The notes under the pieces: model-generated
The model's input: the letters and a program-made list of their open reading frames with translations, nothing else
The model's database searches: none
What the model was told of the DNA's origin: nothing
Shown here: positions 1 through 5,981 of the stretch, piece by piece
How positions within the stretch are numbered: position 1 is the first letter of the stretch
How the letters are laid out: every line of letters begins with the position of its first letter
Translations under genes and position numbers: made by a program
Source: Gemmatimonadota bacterium
Lineage (GTDB): Bacteria; Gemmatimonadota; Gemmatimonadetes; Longimicrobiales; Longimicrobiaceae
Length of the DNA stretch: 8,504 bases
Direction of reading: 5' to 3'
NCBI GenBank assembly: GCA_019240375.1
Contig: JAFAYN010000566.1
Location: forward strand, 1-8,504

Positions 1-60
1 CCACTCGATCTCGTCGACGTCGAAGAAGTCCTGCAGCGCCCTGAAGTTCGTCTCGCTCAT
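1..60 (-). CDS. N-terminus of a possible Rad52/DdrA-like annealing protein (partial)
   Basis: Only the first 20 codons are inside the window; the gene runs off the left edge. The start is well supported: an ATG at 60-58 follows an AGGAG ribosome site with a 6-base gap. The visible peptide reads MSETNFRALQDFFDVDEIEW. From memory, prokaryotic Rad52/Rad22 and Deinococcus DdrA proteins begin in a similar way, with a short helix, then a 'pF..e.IeW' segment leading into the annealing domain. The upstream gene on the same strand also looks like an annealing protein, which adds contextual support. Twenty residues are too few for a firm family call, so this is a tentative inference. The two genes are 66 bp apart and probably co-transcribed. 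Confidence 0.5.
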   Translation of the reverse strand, partial: MSETNFRALQDFFDVDEIEW

Positions 61-66
61 CTCGCT

Positions 67-71
67 CTCCT
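67..71 (-). promoter_or_regulatory. Ribosome binding site of the left-edge gene
   Basis: AGGAG on the minus strand lies 6 bases before the ATG at 60, inside a purine-rich GAGAGGAGAGCGAG leader. It is the best Shine-Dalgarno match in the window. It fixes the start of the truncated gene. Confidence 0.65.
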
Positions 72-126
72 CTCGTCCTGTCGCTGAATCACGGAAGCTC
101 CTCCTCCGCCTCGCCTCCCGCCCGTG

Positions 127-681
127 CTACGCCGCCTCGCGGCGGAACTGCGCCCCCGTCGACCGCTCGATCGCCTCCACCACCGTGCGCGCCAGCGTGG
201 GCTCCTCCTTCATCGCCGTCCAGTTCTCCCGGACGTACTGCCTGAGGTTGCGCGCGTGGCCGCCGATCTCGATCTCGGCCTCCTCGCCGATCCGCGGGCC
301 CATCCCCTTGATGAAGACCAGGAGCGCGTCGTGCTCCTCGCGCATCCGCGCCGTCTTCAGCACCTCGGAGCGGCTGGGGCGCTTCTTCCCGGCCGTGTAG
401 CCCAGGTTGGCGAGGGCGCGCCCGATCGCGCTCGACTCGCACCGCTCCAGGTGGCTGGAGTGCTCGGCGGGGGTGCCTCCCTCGACGGCGCGCGCCCACC
501 CGGAGGTGTAGATCCCCATGGAGGCTTCCTCCGGGGTCCGGTACACCCGGGCCTCGAACACCACCTCGGGTCCGTCCATCCTCACCGCGAAGGTGCGGAT
601 GGAGCCGTCCACGTGGTCCCGGTAGAACTCCGCGACGCGCTCCTGGACGGTCGCGTAGCTCTCAACGTCGAAGTCTGCCAT
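127..681 (-). CDS. Erf/Rad52-like single-strand annealing-type protein (putative)
   Basis: A 184-aa soluble protein with no signal peptide or membrane segment. The start is the ATG at 681, preceded by GAGGG 8 bases upstream; a longer reading to 777 lacks a comparable site and adds a basic, Pro/Ser-rich tail. Residues 10-25 (ATVQERVAEFYRDHVD) form a helix followed by a short beta-rich part at about 28-60, in which a phenotype like 'FEARVYRTPEE' is typical of phage and actinobacterial recombination-associated proteins that begin 'YKTV.ERIAEF'. The most diagnostic stretch is HLERCESSAIGRALANLGY at 77-95, matching the 'E.SAIGRAL..LGY' helix shared by many Erf and related annealing proteins. The C-terminal part is charged and helical. 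Such proteins anneal complementary single strands or assist recombination. The function is inferred from this pattern; an uncharacterised DNA-binding role is the main alternative. It may be chromosomal or a prophage remnant; no other phage gene is visible. Confidence 0.55.
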   Translation of the reverse strand: MADFDVESYATVQERVAEFYRDHVDGSIRTFAVRMDGPEVVFEARVYRTPEEASMGIYTSGWARAVEGGTPAEHSSHLERCESSAIGRALANLGYTAGKKRPSRSEVLKTARMREEHDALLVFIKGMGPRIGEEAEIEIGGHARNLRQYVRENWTAMKEEPTLARTVVEAIERSTGAQFRREAA

Positions 682-775
682 CACTATAACCCTCGGTACT
701 CGGTTGCTGGGGCGGGAAGTGGGCTCGCGGCGCGCTCCGGAAGGGCCTGTGGAGGGGGTCCGGGGCGCGTGTGGC

Positions 776-804
776 ATGATACCCCGGCCTCACCCGAAAG
801 TTCA
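776..804 (-). promoter_or_regulatory. Candidate promoter for the annealing-protein gene
   Basis: On the minus strand TATCAT (781-776) matches five of six bases of the -10 consensus. A weak -35-like TGAACT (804-799) lies 17 bases upstream. It would give a leader of roughly 90 nt before the ATG at 681. The assignment rests on hexamer matching in a GC-rich region where AT-rich words are rare, so it is tentative. Confidence 0.28.
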
Positions 805-805
805 C

Positions 806-835
806 CGAAAGGGGTGCCTTTCGCAAGGGTTTGCG
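806..835. other. Two adjoining small hairpins in the divergent intergenic region
   Basis: The 245-bp gap between the annealing-type gene and the LigD-type gene (682-926) holds no convincing gene. Its main structure is CGAAAGG (806-812) paired with CCTTTCG (817-823) around a GGTG loop. It is followed directly by CGCAA (822-826) paired with TTGCG (831-835) around GGGT. The first hairpin could alternatively fold as CACC/GGTG (803-806 with 813-816). There is no T-run after either, so they are not standard terminators. They could be an operator, a leader structure of the plus-strand mRNA, or chance. Confidence 0.4.
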
Positions 836-926
836 TGCGCTGCAACCGCTGGTTAGGGGACGCGGAGAACGGAACTTGCTCGTCCCGCCGGGACAGGCTC
901 TCACCCCTTCCCGAACCCGGAGCACG

Positions 927-1844
927 ATGGCTCACGACGACCCGACGATCGAGGTGGCGGGGACCCGGCTGACGCACCCGGACCGGGTGCTCTACCCCGA
1001 GCAGGGGATCACCAAGCGCGAGCTGGCGGAGTACTACGTGGTGGTGGCGGACCGGATGCTCCCGCACGTGCGCGGGCGACCGCTGACGCTGGTGCGCTGC
1101 CCGGCGGGGGAGGCGAAGGAGTGCTTCTTCCAGCGGCGGGCGGGCCCCGGGACGCCGAAGGAGCTGGGGCGGGTCAAGGTTCCGGTGGAGGGGGAGGAGG
1201 AAACCTACCTGACCGCGGACACACTCCCGGCCATCCTTTCGCTGGTGCAGCTGGGGGTGCTGGAGATGCACGTGTGGGGATCGCGGCGCGACCGGCTGGA
1301 CCGGCCGGACCGGATGATCCACGACCTGGACCCGGCGCACGGGATCCCCTGGGACGAGGTGGTGGAGGCGGCGCGGCGGATCCGCGATCTGCTGGCGGGG
1401 GTGGGGCTGACCAGCTTCGTGAAGACCAGCGGGGGGAAGGGGCTGCACGTGGTCACCCCGCTGGTCCGGCGGCACTCGTGGGAGGAGGTGCGGGAGTTCT
1501 CGCTGAAGGTGGCGGAGGCGATGGTGCGCGACGACCCGGAGCGCTACCTGACCAGCGCCTCGATCGAGGAGCGCGAGGGGAAGATCTACATCGACTACGT
1601 GCGTAACTCGTGGAGCGCGAGCGCGGTGGCCCCGTACTCCACCCGCGCGCGGCCGGGGGCGCCGGTCTCGCTCCCGCTGGAGTGGGACGAGCTGGGGCCG
1701 GAGGTGGCGCCGGGGAAGCTCACCGTCCGCACCGCGCCGGAGCGGATCGCGGCGCGGAAGCGTGACCCGTGGGCGGGGCTGGCGGAGGTGCGCCAGGGGC
1801 TCACCCGCGCGGCGTGGGCGAAGCTGGGGGCCGGCCGCCGTTGA
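927..1844 (+). CDS. ligD: Stand-alone LigD-type polymerase/primase domain protein (NHEJ)
   Basis: A 305-aa protein matching the polymerase domain of bacterial DNA ligase D, an archaeo-eukaryotic primase (AEP) superfamily enzyme. It adds ribo- or deoxyribonucleotides at broken ends during non-homologous end joining. The three AEP catalytic motifs are visible: DLDP at 133-136 (metal ligands D133 and D135), SGGKGLH at 168-174 (nucleotide-binding His), and IDYVRN at 222-227 (third Asp, D223). The 'THPDRVLYPEQGITK' opening at 16-30 and 'AYSTRARPGAPVS'-like segment near 235-248 are also typical. The length equals one polymerase domain, so the ligase and phosphoesterase domains are absent. The ATG at 927 was chosen because GGAG lies 4 bases upstream and the family's N-terminus begins just after it; reading further upstream adds a non-conserved tail. 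No Ku or ligase gene is visible nearby. The 3' end overlaps the convergent gene by 44 bp. Confidence 0.93.
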   Translation: MAHDDPTIEVAGTRLTHPDRVLYPEQGITKRELAEYYVVVADRMLPHVRGRPLTLVRCPAGEAKECFFQRRAGPGTPKELGRVKVPVEGEEETYLTADTLPAILSLVQLGVLEMHVWGSRRDRLDRPDRMIHDLDPAHGIPWDEVVEAARRIRDLLAGVGLTSFVKTSGGKGLHVVTPLVRRHSWEEVREFSLKVAEAMVRDDPERYLTSASIEEREGKIYIDYVRNSWSASAVAPYSTRARPGAPVSLPLEWDELGPEVAPGKLTVRTAPERIAARKRDPWAGLAEVRQGLTRAAWAKLGAGRR

Positions 1845-2610
1845 ACAGCTCGAAGGCGGTCTTCCGCAGCCCCTCGCAGTCGCGGACCCCGGGCGCGCGG
1901 ACCAGGGTGAAGCCGCTGCGCGCCGGGTCCGGGGCGGTGGAGGGGTTCCGGGCGAAGAAGCCCGGCTCCGCGCCGAGCGTCCTCTGCTCCTGGGCCAGGA
2001 TCCGCACCGCGCCCTCGATGCGGCCGGGGCGCACCTCGCGCCCGCCGAGCACCAGGTGCGAGCGCTGGACGATGTACAGGTCGGCCGTCCCCGCCACCGG
2101 GACGCGCAGCCGGATGGTGGCGCCCGGCCGGCCGTCGCCGTCGGTGTCGCGGACCCCGGGCGCGTCGATCCGCTCAGGGAGCTTCCCCCCGCTGAGCGCC
2201 GGGTCGTACCCGATCGCCTCCACCCCCAGGTCGGCGGTGTAGCCCACCCCGTCGCCGCCTTCGCGCAGGACGGCCGGGTACTCCCGCGCCGGGAGGGCGT
2301 GCACAAAGGCCGGCGGGACCAGCACCCGCACCGTGGACGAGGAGCCCTGCACCCGAACGTCGCACACCCGGTGGCGCTGGGTCCACCCGCCCCCGCTCCG
2401 CTCCACCGTCACCAGCATCAGGCTGGTGGTGACGCTGCGCTGCCGCCCGAGCAACGGCATCCGGGTGGTGCTCGCCAGGCGCAATTCCATGGCGAGCGGC
2501 CCGGTCCACGCGTCCACTCCCGGGGGCGGGTCCGCGCTCCGCCCCCCGGTCGCACCCAGCAGGCACGCCGCCACCATCCCCACCCTCGCCGTCCTGCTCG
2601 CTACGCTCAC
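1801..2610 (-). CDS. Exported protein or lipoprotein of unknown function, last gene of the carotenoid operon
   Basis: I do not recognise a named family for this 269-aa protein. The GTG at 2610 overlaps the desaturase stop (GTGA) and is preceded by a G-rich ribosome site, so it is preferred over the internal ATG at 2577. The N-terminus has arginines (R6, R9), a short hydrophobic run and VAAC at 13-16, which fits a lipobox; cleavage by signal peptidase I near residue 26 is the alternative. The mature part is rich in beta-type segments. It carries GVRDTDGDGRPG at 152-163, with an Asp-rich DTDGDG resembling calcium-binding loops. Two cysteines remain after the lipobox (C83 and C245), which could form a disulfide outside the cytoplasm. 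Its co-translation with carotenoid genes suggests a cell-envelope role linked to the pigment, but that is inference; an unrelated passenger gene is possible. It overlaps the convergent LigD-type gene by 44 bp. Confidence 0.75.
   Translation of the reverse strand: MSVASRTARVGMVAACLLGATGGRSADPPPGVDAWTGPLAMELRLASTTRMPLLGRQRSVTTSLMLVTVERSGGGWTQRHRVCDVRVQGSSSTVRVLVPPAFVHALPAREYPAVLREGGDGVGYTADLGVEAIGYDPALSGGKLPERIDAPGVRDTDGDGRPGATIRLRVPVAGTADLYIVQRSHLVLGGREVRPGRIEGAVRILAQEQRTLGAEPGFFARNPSTAPDPARSGFTLVRAPGVRDCEGLRKTAFELFNGGRPPASPTPRG
2382..2404. repeat. 23-bp direct repeat, copy 1 (second copy at 3320-3342)
   Basis: An identical 23-bp stretch occurs here in the exported-protein gene and at 3320-3342 in the desaturase gene. 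Both are in the same reading phase and encode ERSGGGW (residues 70-76 of the exported protein and 254-260 of the desaturase). The sequence is low-complexity and GC-rich, so coincidence aided by codon bias is likely, though a short gene-conversion event is possible. Confidence 0.6.
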
Positions 2611-4100
2611 GGTCCCCCCGCCTGGAGTCCGAGGTCGGCCAGCAGCGCCCGCGCCGCCGCCTCCCCCGAAAGGATGCACAGGGGAACGCCGCCACCCGGG
2701 TGCGCGCTCCCCGAGGCCAGGTACACGCCCCGGGCGCCGGGGATCCGGTTGGCGGGACGGCGGAAGGCGGCGAAGGGCGAGTTGGAGGCAGCGCCGTAGA
2801 TGCTCCCGCGGCTCCCCGGGAACGCGTCCGCCAGCCCGCCGGGGGTGCGCTCCCACACCAGCTCGTCGCCGGGGGCGCACAGGCCGGCGCGCTCCAGCCG
2901 GCGCAGCACCGTCGCCCGCAGCGCCTCCCACACCGCGGGGTCGCGCCTGCCGCCGGCAGGCTCCGCGGGCGCGTTCGCCATCACGAACACCGGCTCGTCC
3001 TCCGCCCAGCCGGCGCGGCCGTGGCACGCCTCCTGGGCGCACAGGTACACCGTGGGCTCGGCGGGGGGGCGGTCGCGGTCGAAGACGTCCGCGAACTCCT
3101 CCAGGTATCGCTCCGGGAAGAGCACCGTGTGCGCGACCCGGGCCTCCGCCCCCGTGCGACGTCGCGCCCGCACGATCCCCGTCCACCCGGACATGGAGCG
3201 GTCACCCGTGCTAGGCCGACCTCTGGAACGTGGGAGCAGGTCCCCCAGCACGTGCGCCGCGTCCGCGTTGGCGACCACCGCGCGCGCCAGGAAGACCCCG
3301 CCGTCCGCGGTGTCCACGCTCCACCCGCCCCCGCTCCGCTCCGTCAGTCGGACGACCCGTGTACCGTAACGGAACTCGACGCCCAGCCGTTCGGCCGCGC
3401 GCTCCAGCGCCCGCGCGATCCCGTACATCCCCCCCTCCACCCCGTAGCCGCCCAGCGACAGCTCGACGTGGGCGATGCAGTTGAGCGTGGCGGGGGCGCG
3501 GCGCACGTCCGAGCCGTTGTAGGTGGCGTAGCGTGCCAGGAGCGTGCGCAGGTGCGGCGAGCGAACCCGCCCGCGGATGGCACCCCACATCCGACGCAGC
3601 GGGTCGATACGGAGCAGGCTCGCCAGCGCCCCCGGCCCGAGCCCCGCCAGCGAGCCGAGCGACGGCGTGGGGCCGTACACGAAGTGCGGCGCCGCCGCGT
3701 CCCAGATCCGCCCCGCGTAGGCCAGGAAGGACGCCAGCTCCCCGGCCGCCTCCGGGCCCAGCGTCCCTTCCACGGAGGCCAGGGTGCGCTCCGGGTCCGG
3801 GTACACGTCCAGCGCCGTCCCGTCCGGGTACAGGTAGCGGAACGCCGGCTCCGGGGCGCGCAGCGTCAACTCGGCTTCGAGCGAAGTTCCGGCGGCGCGG
3901 AGGGCGCGGTCCAGCGTGTCGGGGAGGGTGAGCACGCTGGGACCGGTGTCCACCTCCACCCCGTCCACCACGTGGATTCCCAGCTTTCCGCCGGGGCGGT
4001 CGGACGCCTCCAGCACCTCCACCTTCAGCCCGCGCGCGGCCAGGTGGACGGCGGCGGAGAGCCCGCCCACCCCGGCGCCGACCACCACCACGTCAGCCAC
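2607..4100 (-). CDS. crtD: CrtD-like carotenoid 3,4-desaturase (CrtI/CrtD family FAD enzyme)
   Basis: A 497-aa flavoprotein of the CrtI-type carotenoid desaturase family, about the usual length. The N-terminal FAD/NAD-binding fold is plain: VVVVGAGVGGLSAA at 4-17, then an acidic residue at E31 and RPGGKLG at 35-41. The C-terminal family signature is GSAHPGGGVPLCILSG at 464-479. The 'HPGGG(I/V)PLCxLSG' form is, from memory, closer to CrtD than to phytoene desaturase CrtI. Proximity to crtC supports a role in adding a double bond at C-3,4 of the 1-hydroxylated end. Phytoene desaturation or another C40 oxidation is the alternative. The GTG at 4100 starts just before the Rossmann strand, 5 bases after GGGAG, and overlaps the acyltransferase stop by 8 bp. 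The stop overlaps the next start (GTGA). Confidence 0.8.
   Translation of the reverse strand: MADVVVVGAGVGGLSAAVHLAARGLKVEVLEASDRPGGKLGIHVVDGVEVDTGPSVLTLPDTLDRALRAAGTSLEAELTLRAPEPAFRYLYPDGTALDVYPDPERTLASVEGTLGPEAAGELASFLAYAGRIWDAAAPHFVYGPTPSLGSLAGLGPGALASLLRIDPLRRMWGAIRGRVRSPHLRTLLARYATYNGSDVRRAPATLNCIAHVELSLGGYGVEGGMYGIARALERAAERLGVEFRYGTRVVRLTERSGGGWSVDTADGGVFLARAVVANADAAHVLGDLLPRSRGRPSTGDRSMSGWTGIVRARRRTGAEARVAHTVLFPERYLEEFADVFDRDRPPAEPTVYLCAQEACHGRAGWAEDEPVFVMANAPAEPAGGRRDPAVWEALRATVLRRLERAGLCAPGDELVWERTPGGLADAFPGSRGSIYGAASNSPFAAFRRPANRIPGARGVYLASGSAHPGGGVPLCILSGEAAARALLADLGLQAGGP
3320..3342. repeat. 23-bp direct repeat, copy 2 (first copy at 2382-2404)
   Basis: Exact match to 2382-2404, lying in the desaturase gene and encoding ERSGGGW at residues 254-260. 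The two copies are 938 bp apart in direct orientation, so recombination between them would delete parts of two genes. Confidence 0.6.
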
Positions 4101-4845
4101 GGGCGCTCCCCTCTCCGGGCGAGCGCCACCGGCGCAGCAGGCGCGTGCCGATCCCCTCGTCGGGGCGGCGGAGGCGCGAGGGGACCAGCACCGGGAGCGG
4201 CGGCGCGTCGCCCGCAAGTGCCGCGTCGATCCCTCGCAGCCCCGCTTCCATCGCCCGCTCCAGGCGCTCCACCCCGCCAGGACCGGCGATGATCTCGTGG
4301 GAAATCGGCTCGCCGAGCCAGGCCAGCGCCGCGGGGGCGGGGTGCTCGGCGAAGGCGTACTGGAAGGCGGCCGGGACCACGACCGCACCGGGGGCGAGCC
4401 GCGCCAGGAGCGCCACGCCGGGGTGCAGCCCGAGCGGGCGGAGGTGCGCGGGTCGGAGCCGTCCCTGGGGGAACATCCACACCGCGCGCCCGGGGCGGTC
4501 CAGCCGGGCGGCGGCGGTCCGCAGCCCGGCGCGCATCCGGGCGGGGGAGGCGCGGTCGAGCGGGACGGCGCCCAGCCGCGCGAAGAAGGGGAGCCCGCGC
4601 AGGTTGCCGGCGTCCATCAGGGCGTACCCCTCCGTCCCCAGCGCCTCGTCCAGCGCGACGAGCAGGAAGGGGTCCCACCACGACACGTGGTTGGCGGCAA
4701 GGATCACCGGCCCCTCCCGCGCCGCGGCGCGCGCCCGCTCGATCCCGGCGGCGTGGAGCCCGTCCAGCGAGCGCGCCAGCCGGCGCCGCACGTAGCGGCG
4801 CGCCACCGCCAGGAACCACGGGGTCCTCGGCGTGCTCGTCTTCAC
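4093..4845 (-). CDS. cruD: CruD-like carotenoid glycoside acyltransferase (PlsC family)
   Basis: A 250-aa member of the lysophospholipid acyltransferase (PlsC/LPLAT) superfamily. The catalytic HX4D motif is NHVSWWDP at 52-59 (H53, D58). The substrate-binding block LPFFARLGAVPLDR lies at 85-98, and the third motif appears as FPQGRLRP at 125-132, where the usual FPEG glutamate is Gln; from memory FPQG is common in this bacterial subgroup. A hydrophobic segment near 144-161 may sit against the membrane. Next to a CruC-type glycosyltransferase, the likely reaction is transfer of a fatty acyl group to the sugar of a carotenoid glycoside, as described for CruD of Chlorobaculum. Action on a phospholipid is the alternative. 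The GTG at 4845 overlaps the glycosyltransferase stop (GTGA). No Shine-Dalgarno site precedes it, so translation probably depends on coupling. Confidence 0.8.
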   Translation of the reverse strand: MKTSTPRTPWFLAVARRYVRRRLARSLDGLHAAGIERARAAAREGPVILAANHVSWWDPFLLVALDEALGTEGYALMDAGNLRGLPFFARLGAVPLDRASPARMRAGLRTAAARLDRPGRAVWMFPQGRLRPAHLRPLGLHPGVALLARLAPGAVVVPAAFQYAFAEHPAPAALAWLGEPISHEIIAGPGGVERLERAMEAGLRGIDAALAGDAPPLPVLVPSRLRRPDEGIGTRLLRRWRSPGEGSARG

Positions 4846-5981
4846 GGGGCGACGCGGGCCGAGCGGGCGGGGTACACGCGGTCGCGCCAGCGGATGGCGC
4901 CGCGCCGGGACCAGCGGAACGAGTTGACCGCGATGGCGAGCAGCGCCAGGACGGCGAGCGGGTGGAGGAGGACACCCTCCGGCGGCTGACGGAAGCGCAG
5001 CGCCAGCAGCGCGCGCAGGGCCAGGTTGGCGCCGACGCCGGCCAGCGCCGGGACGAGCAGCGCGCGTGCGCCGGCCAGCGCCAGGGCGAAGGCGGCGTAG
5101 GGGAGGACGAAGACCAGCGCGTACAGCACGATGATCCCCGCCAGCCCCGCGGGACGGCCGCCGATCCCCTCGTACAGGTTCTTGGAGAACCCCTCCCAGA
5201 GCGGCCGAGCCCCGTCGTACATCCGGCAGGTCGCCATGCGGTCCCCGTCCGCGAAGACGACGCGCCGCCCGGCCCCCTTCACCCGGCGGCAGAACGCCAT
5301 GTCGTCCACAACCTCGGCGCGCACCGCCGCCCACCCGCCCGCCGCGTCGTACGCGCTCCGGCGCACGGCCAGGAGCTGCCCGTTCGCCACCAGGAAGCGC
5401 GGGTCGCGCGAGCGCCACACCAGCGGGAGGGGGAGCCAGGCGAGGTAGGTGAGGTGCAGCAGGGGGATTACCAGCCGCTCGGCGAAGCTCCCCACCACCT
5501 GCCGCGTCCCCGCGGTGACCACGTCCGCACGCATCCCCTCCAGCAGCGAGCCGATGCGCGCCAGGCACTCCGGGGTGGCGACGGTGTCCGCGTCCACGAA
5601 CACCAGCACGTCACCCGAGGCCTCCTCCGCGAGCCGGTGGCAGGCGTGCGGCTTCCCCACCCACCCGGCCGGGAGCGGGCCGCCGGGGATCACCCGCACC
5701 CGGGCGTCCGCCGCCGCGAGCCGGGCGACGATCTCCCCCGTCCCGTCCGTCGAGCCGTCGTCGTACACCAGCACCTCGTCGGGCGCCTGCGTCCCGGTCA
5801 GCACGGCGCGCACGCAGCGCTCGATGCCGACGGCCTCGTCGCGGGCCGGGACCAGCACCGAGACCCGCCCGGGGATCCGCCCGTCCGCACGTCCACGCGG
5901 CCACACCGCCACGTTGAAGGCGGCGACGGCGAGCACCCCCAGCGGCGGGAGAGCGAGGAAGAAGTACGCCGCCCAGCTCAC
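4842..5981 (-). CDS. cruC: CruC-like membrane glycosyltransferase (GT2 family)
   Basis: A 379-aa family 2 glycosyltransferase. The order is: a membrane helix at about 5-26; a GT-A domain opening SVLVPARDEA (41-50); DDGSTDGTG (74-82) for nucleotide-sugar binding; FVDADT (128-133) with the DXD metal site; VVDDM (224-228) holding the probable catalytic Asp; and CRMYDG (252-257) in place of the usual QxxRW. Two or three hydrophobic helices follow, at roughly 280-305, 307-325 and 338-353. This layout matches CruC and HpnB-type enzymes. Flanking crtC and cruD-like genes indicate glycosylation of the 1-hydroxyl of a carotenoid at the inner face of the membrane; the sugar cannot be predicted. A hopanoid or glycolipid target is the alternative. 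The GTG at 5981 follows GGAGGGG by 4 bases and overlaps the crtC stop (GTGA). Confidence 0.85.
   Translation of the reverse strand: MSWAAYFFLALPPLGVLAVAAFNVAVWPRGRADGRIPGRVSVLVPARDEAVGIERCVRAVLTGTQAPDEVLVYDDGSTDGTGEIVARLAAADARVRVIPGGPLPAGWVGKPHACHRLAEEASGDVLVFVDADTVATPECLARIGSLLEGMRADVVTAGTRQVVGSFAERLVIPLLHLTYLAWLPLPLVWRSRDPRFLVANGQLLAVRRSAYDAAGGWAAVRAEVVDDMAFCRRVKGAGRRVVFADGDRMATCRMYDGARPLWEGFSKNLYEGIGGRPAGLAGIIVLYALVFVLPYAAFALALAGARALLVPALAGVGANLALRALLALRFRQPPEGVLLHPLAVLALLAIAVNSFRWSRRGAIRWRDRVYPARSARVAP

Noticed and set aside
89..499. Open frame on the minus strand overlapping the 184-aa annealing-type gene
   Set aside because: Arg/Gly/Ala-rich shadow frame with no family motif; the overlapping frame has a ribosome site and conserved motifs.
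682..777. Longer start for the annealing-type protein at 777
   Set aside because: The extra 32 residues are basic and unconserved-looking, whereas the ATG at 681 has a GAGGG site at proper distance.
831..926. Longer start for the LigD-type protein at 831, and a TTGCGT/TTAGGG promoter there
   Set aside because: The family N-terminus begins after 927, where GGAG is present; the promoter-like hexamers match consensus too poorly.
1820..1860. Possible bidirectional terminator in the GGCCGGCC-rich convergent end
   Set aside because: Short palindrome with no T-run on either side; GC-rich palindromes are common by chance here.
2700..4292. Long plus-strand open frame opposite the desaturase gene
   Set aside because: High-GC shadow frame, low-complexity and without motifs; the minus strand carries unmistakable FAD-binding and CrtD signatures.
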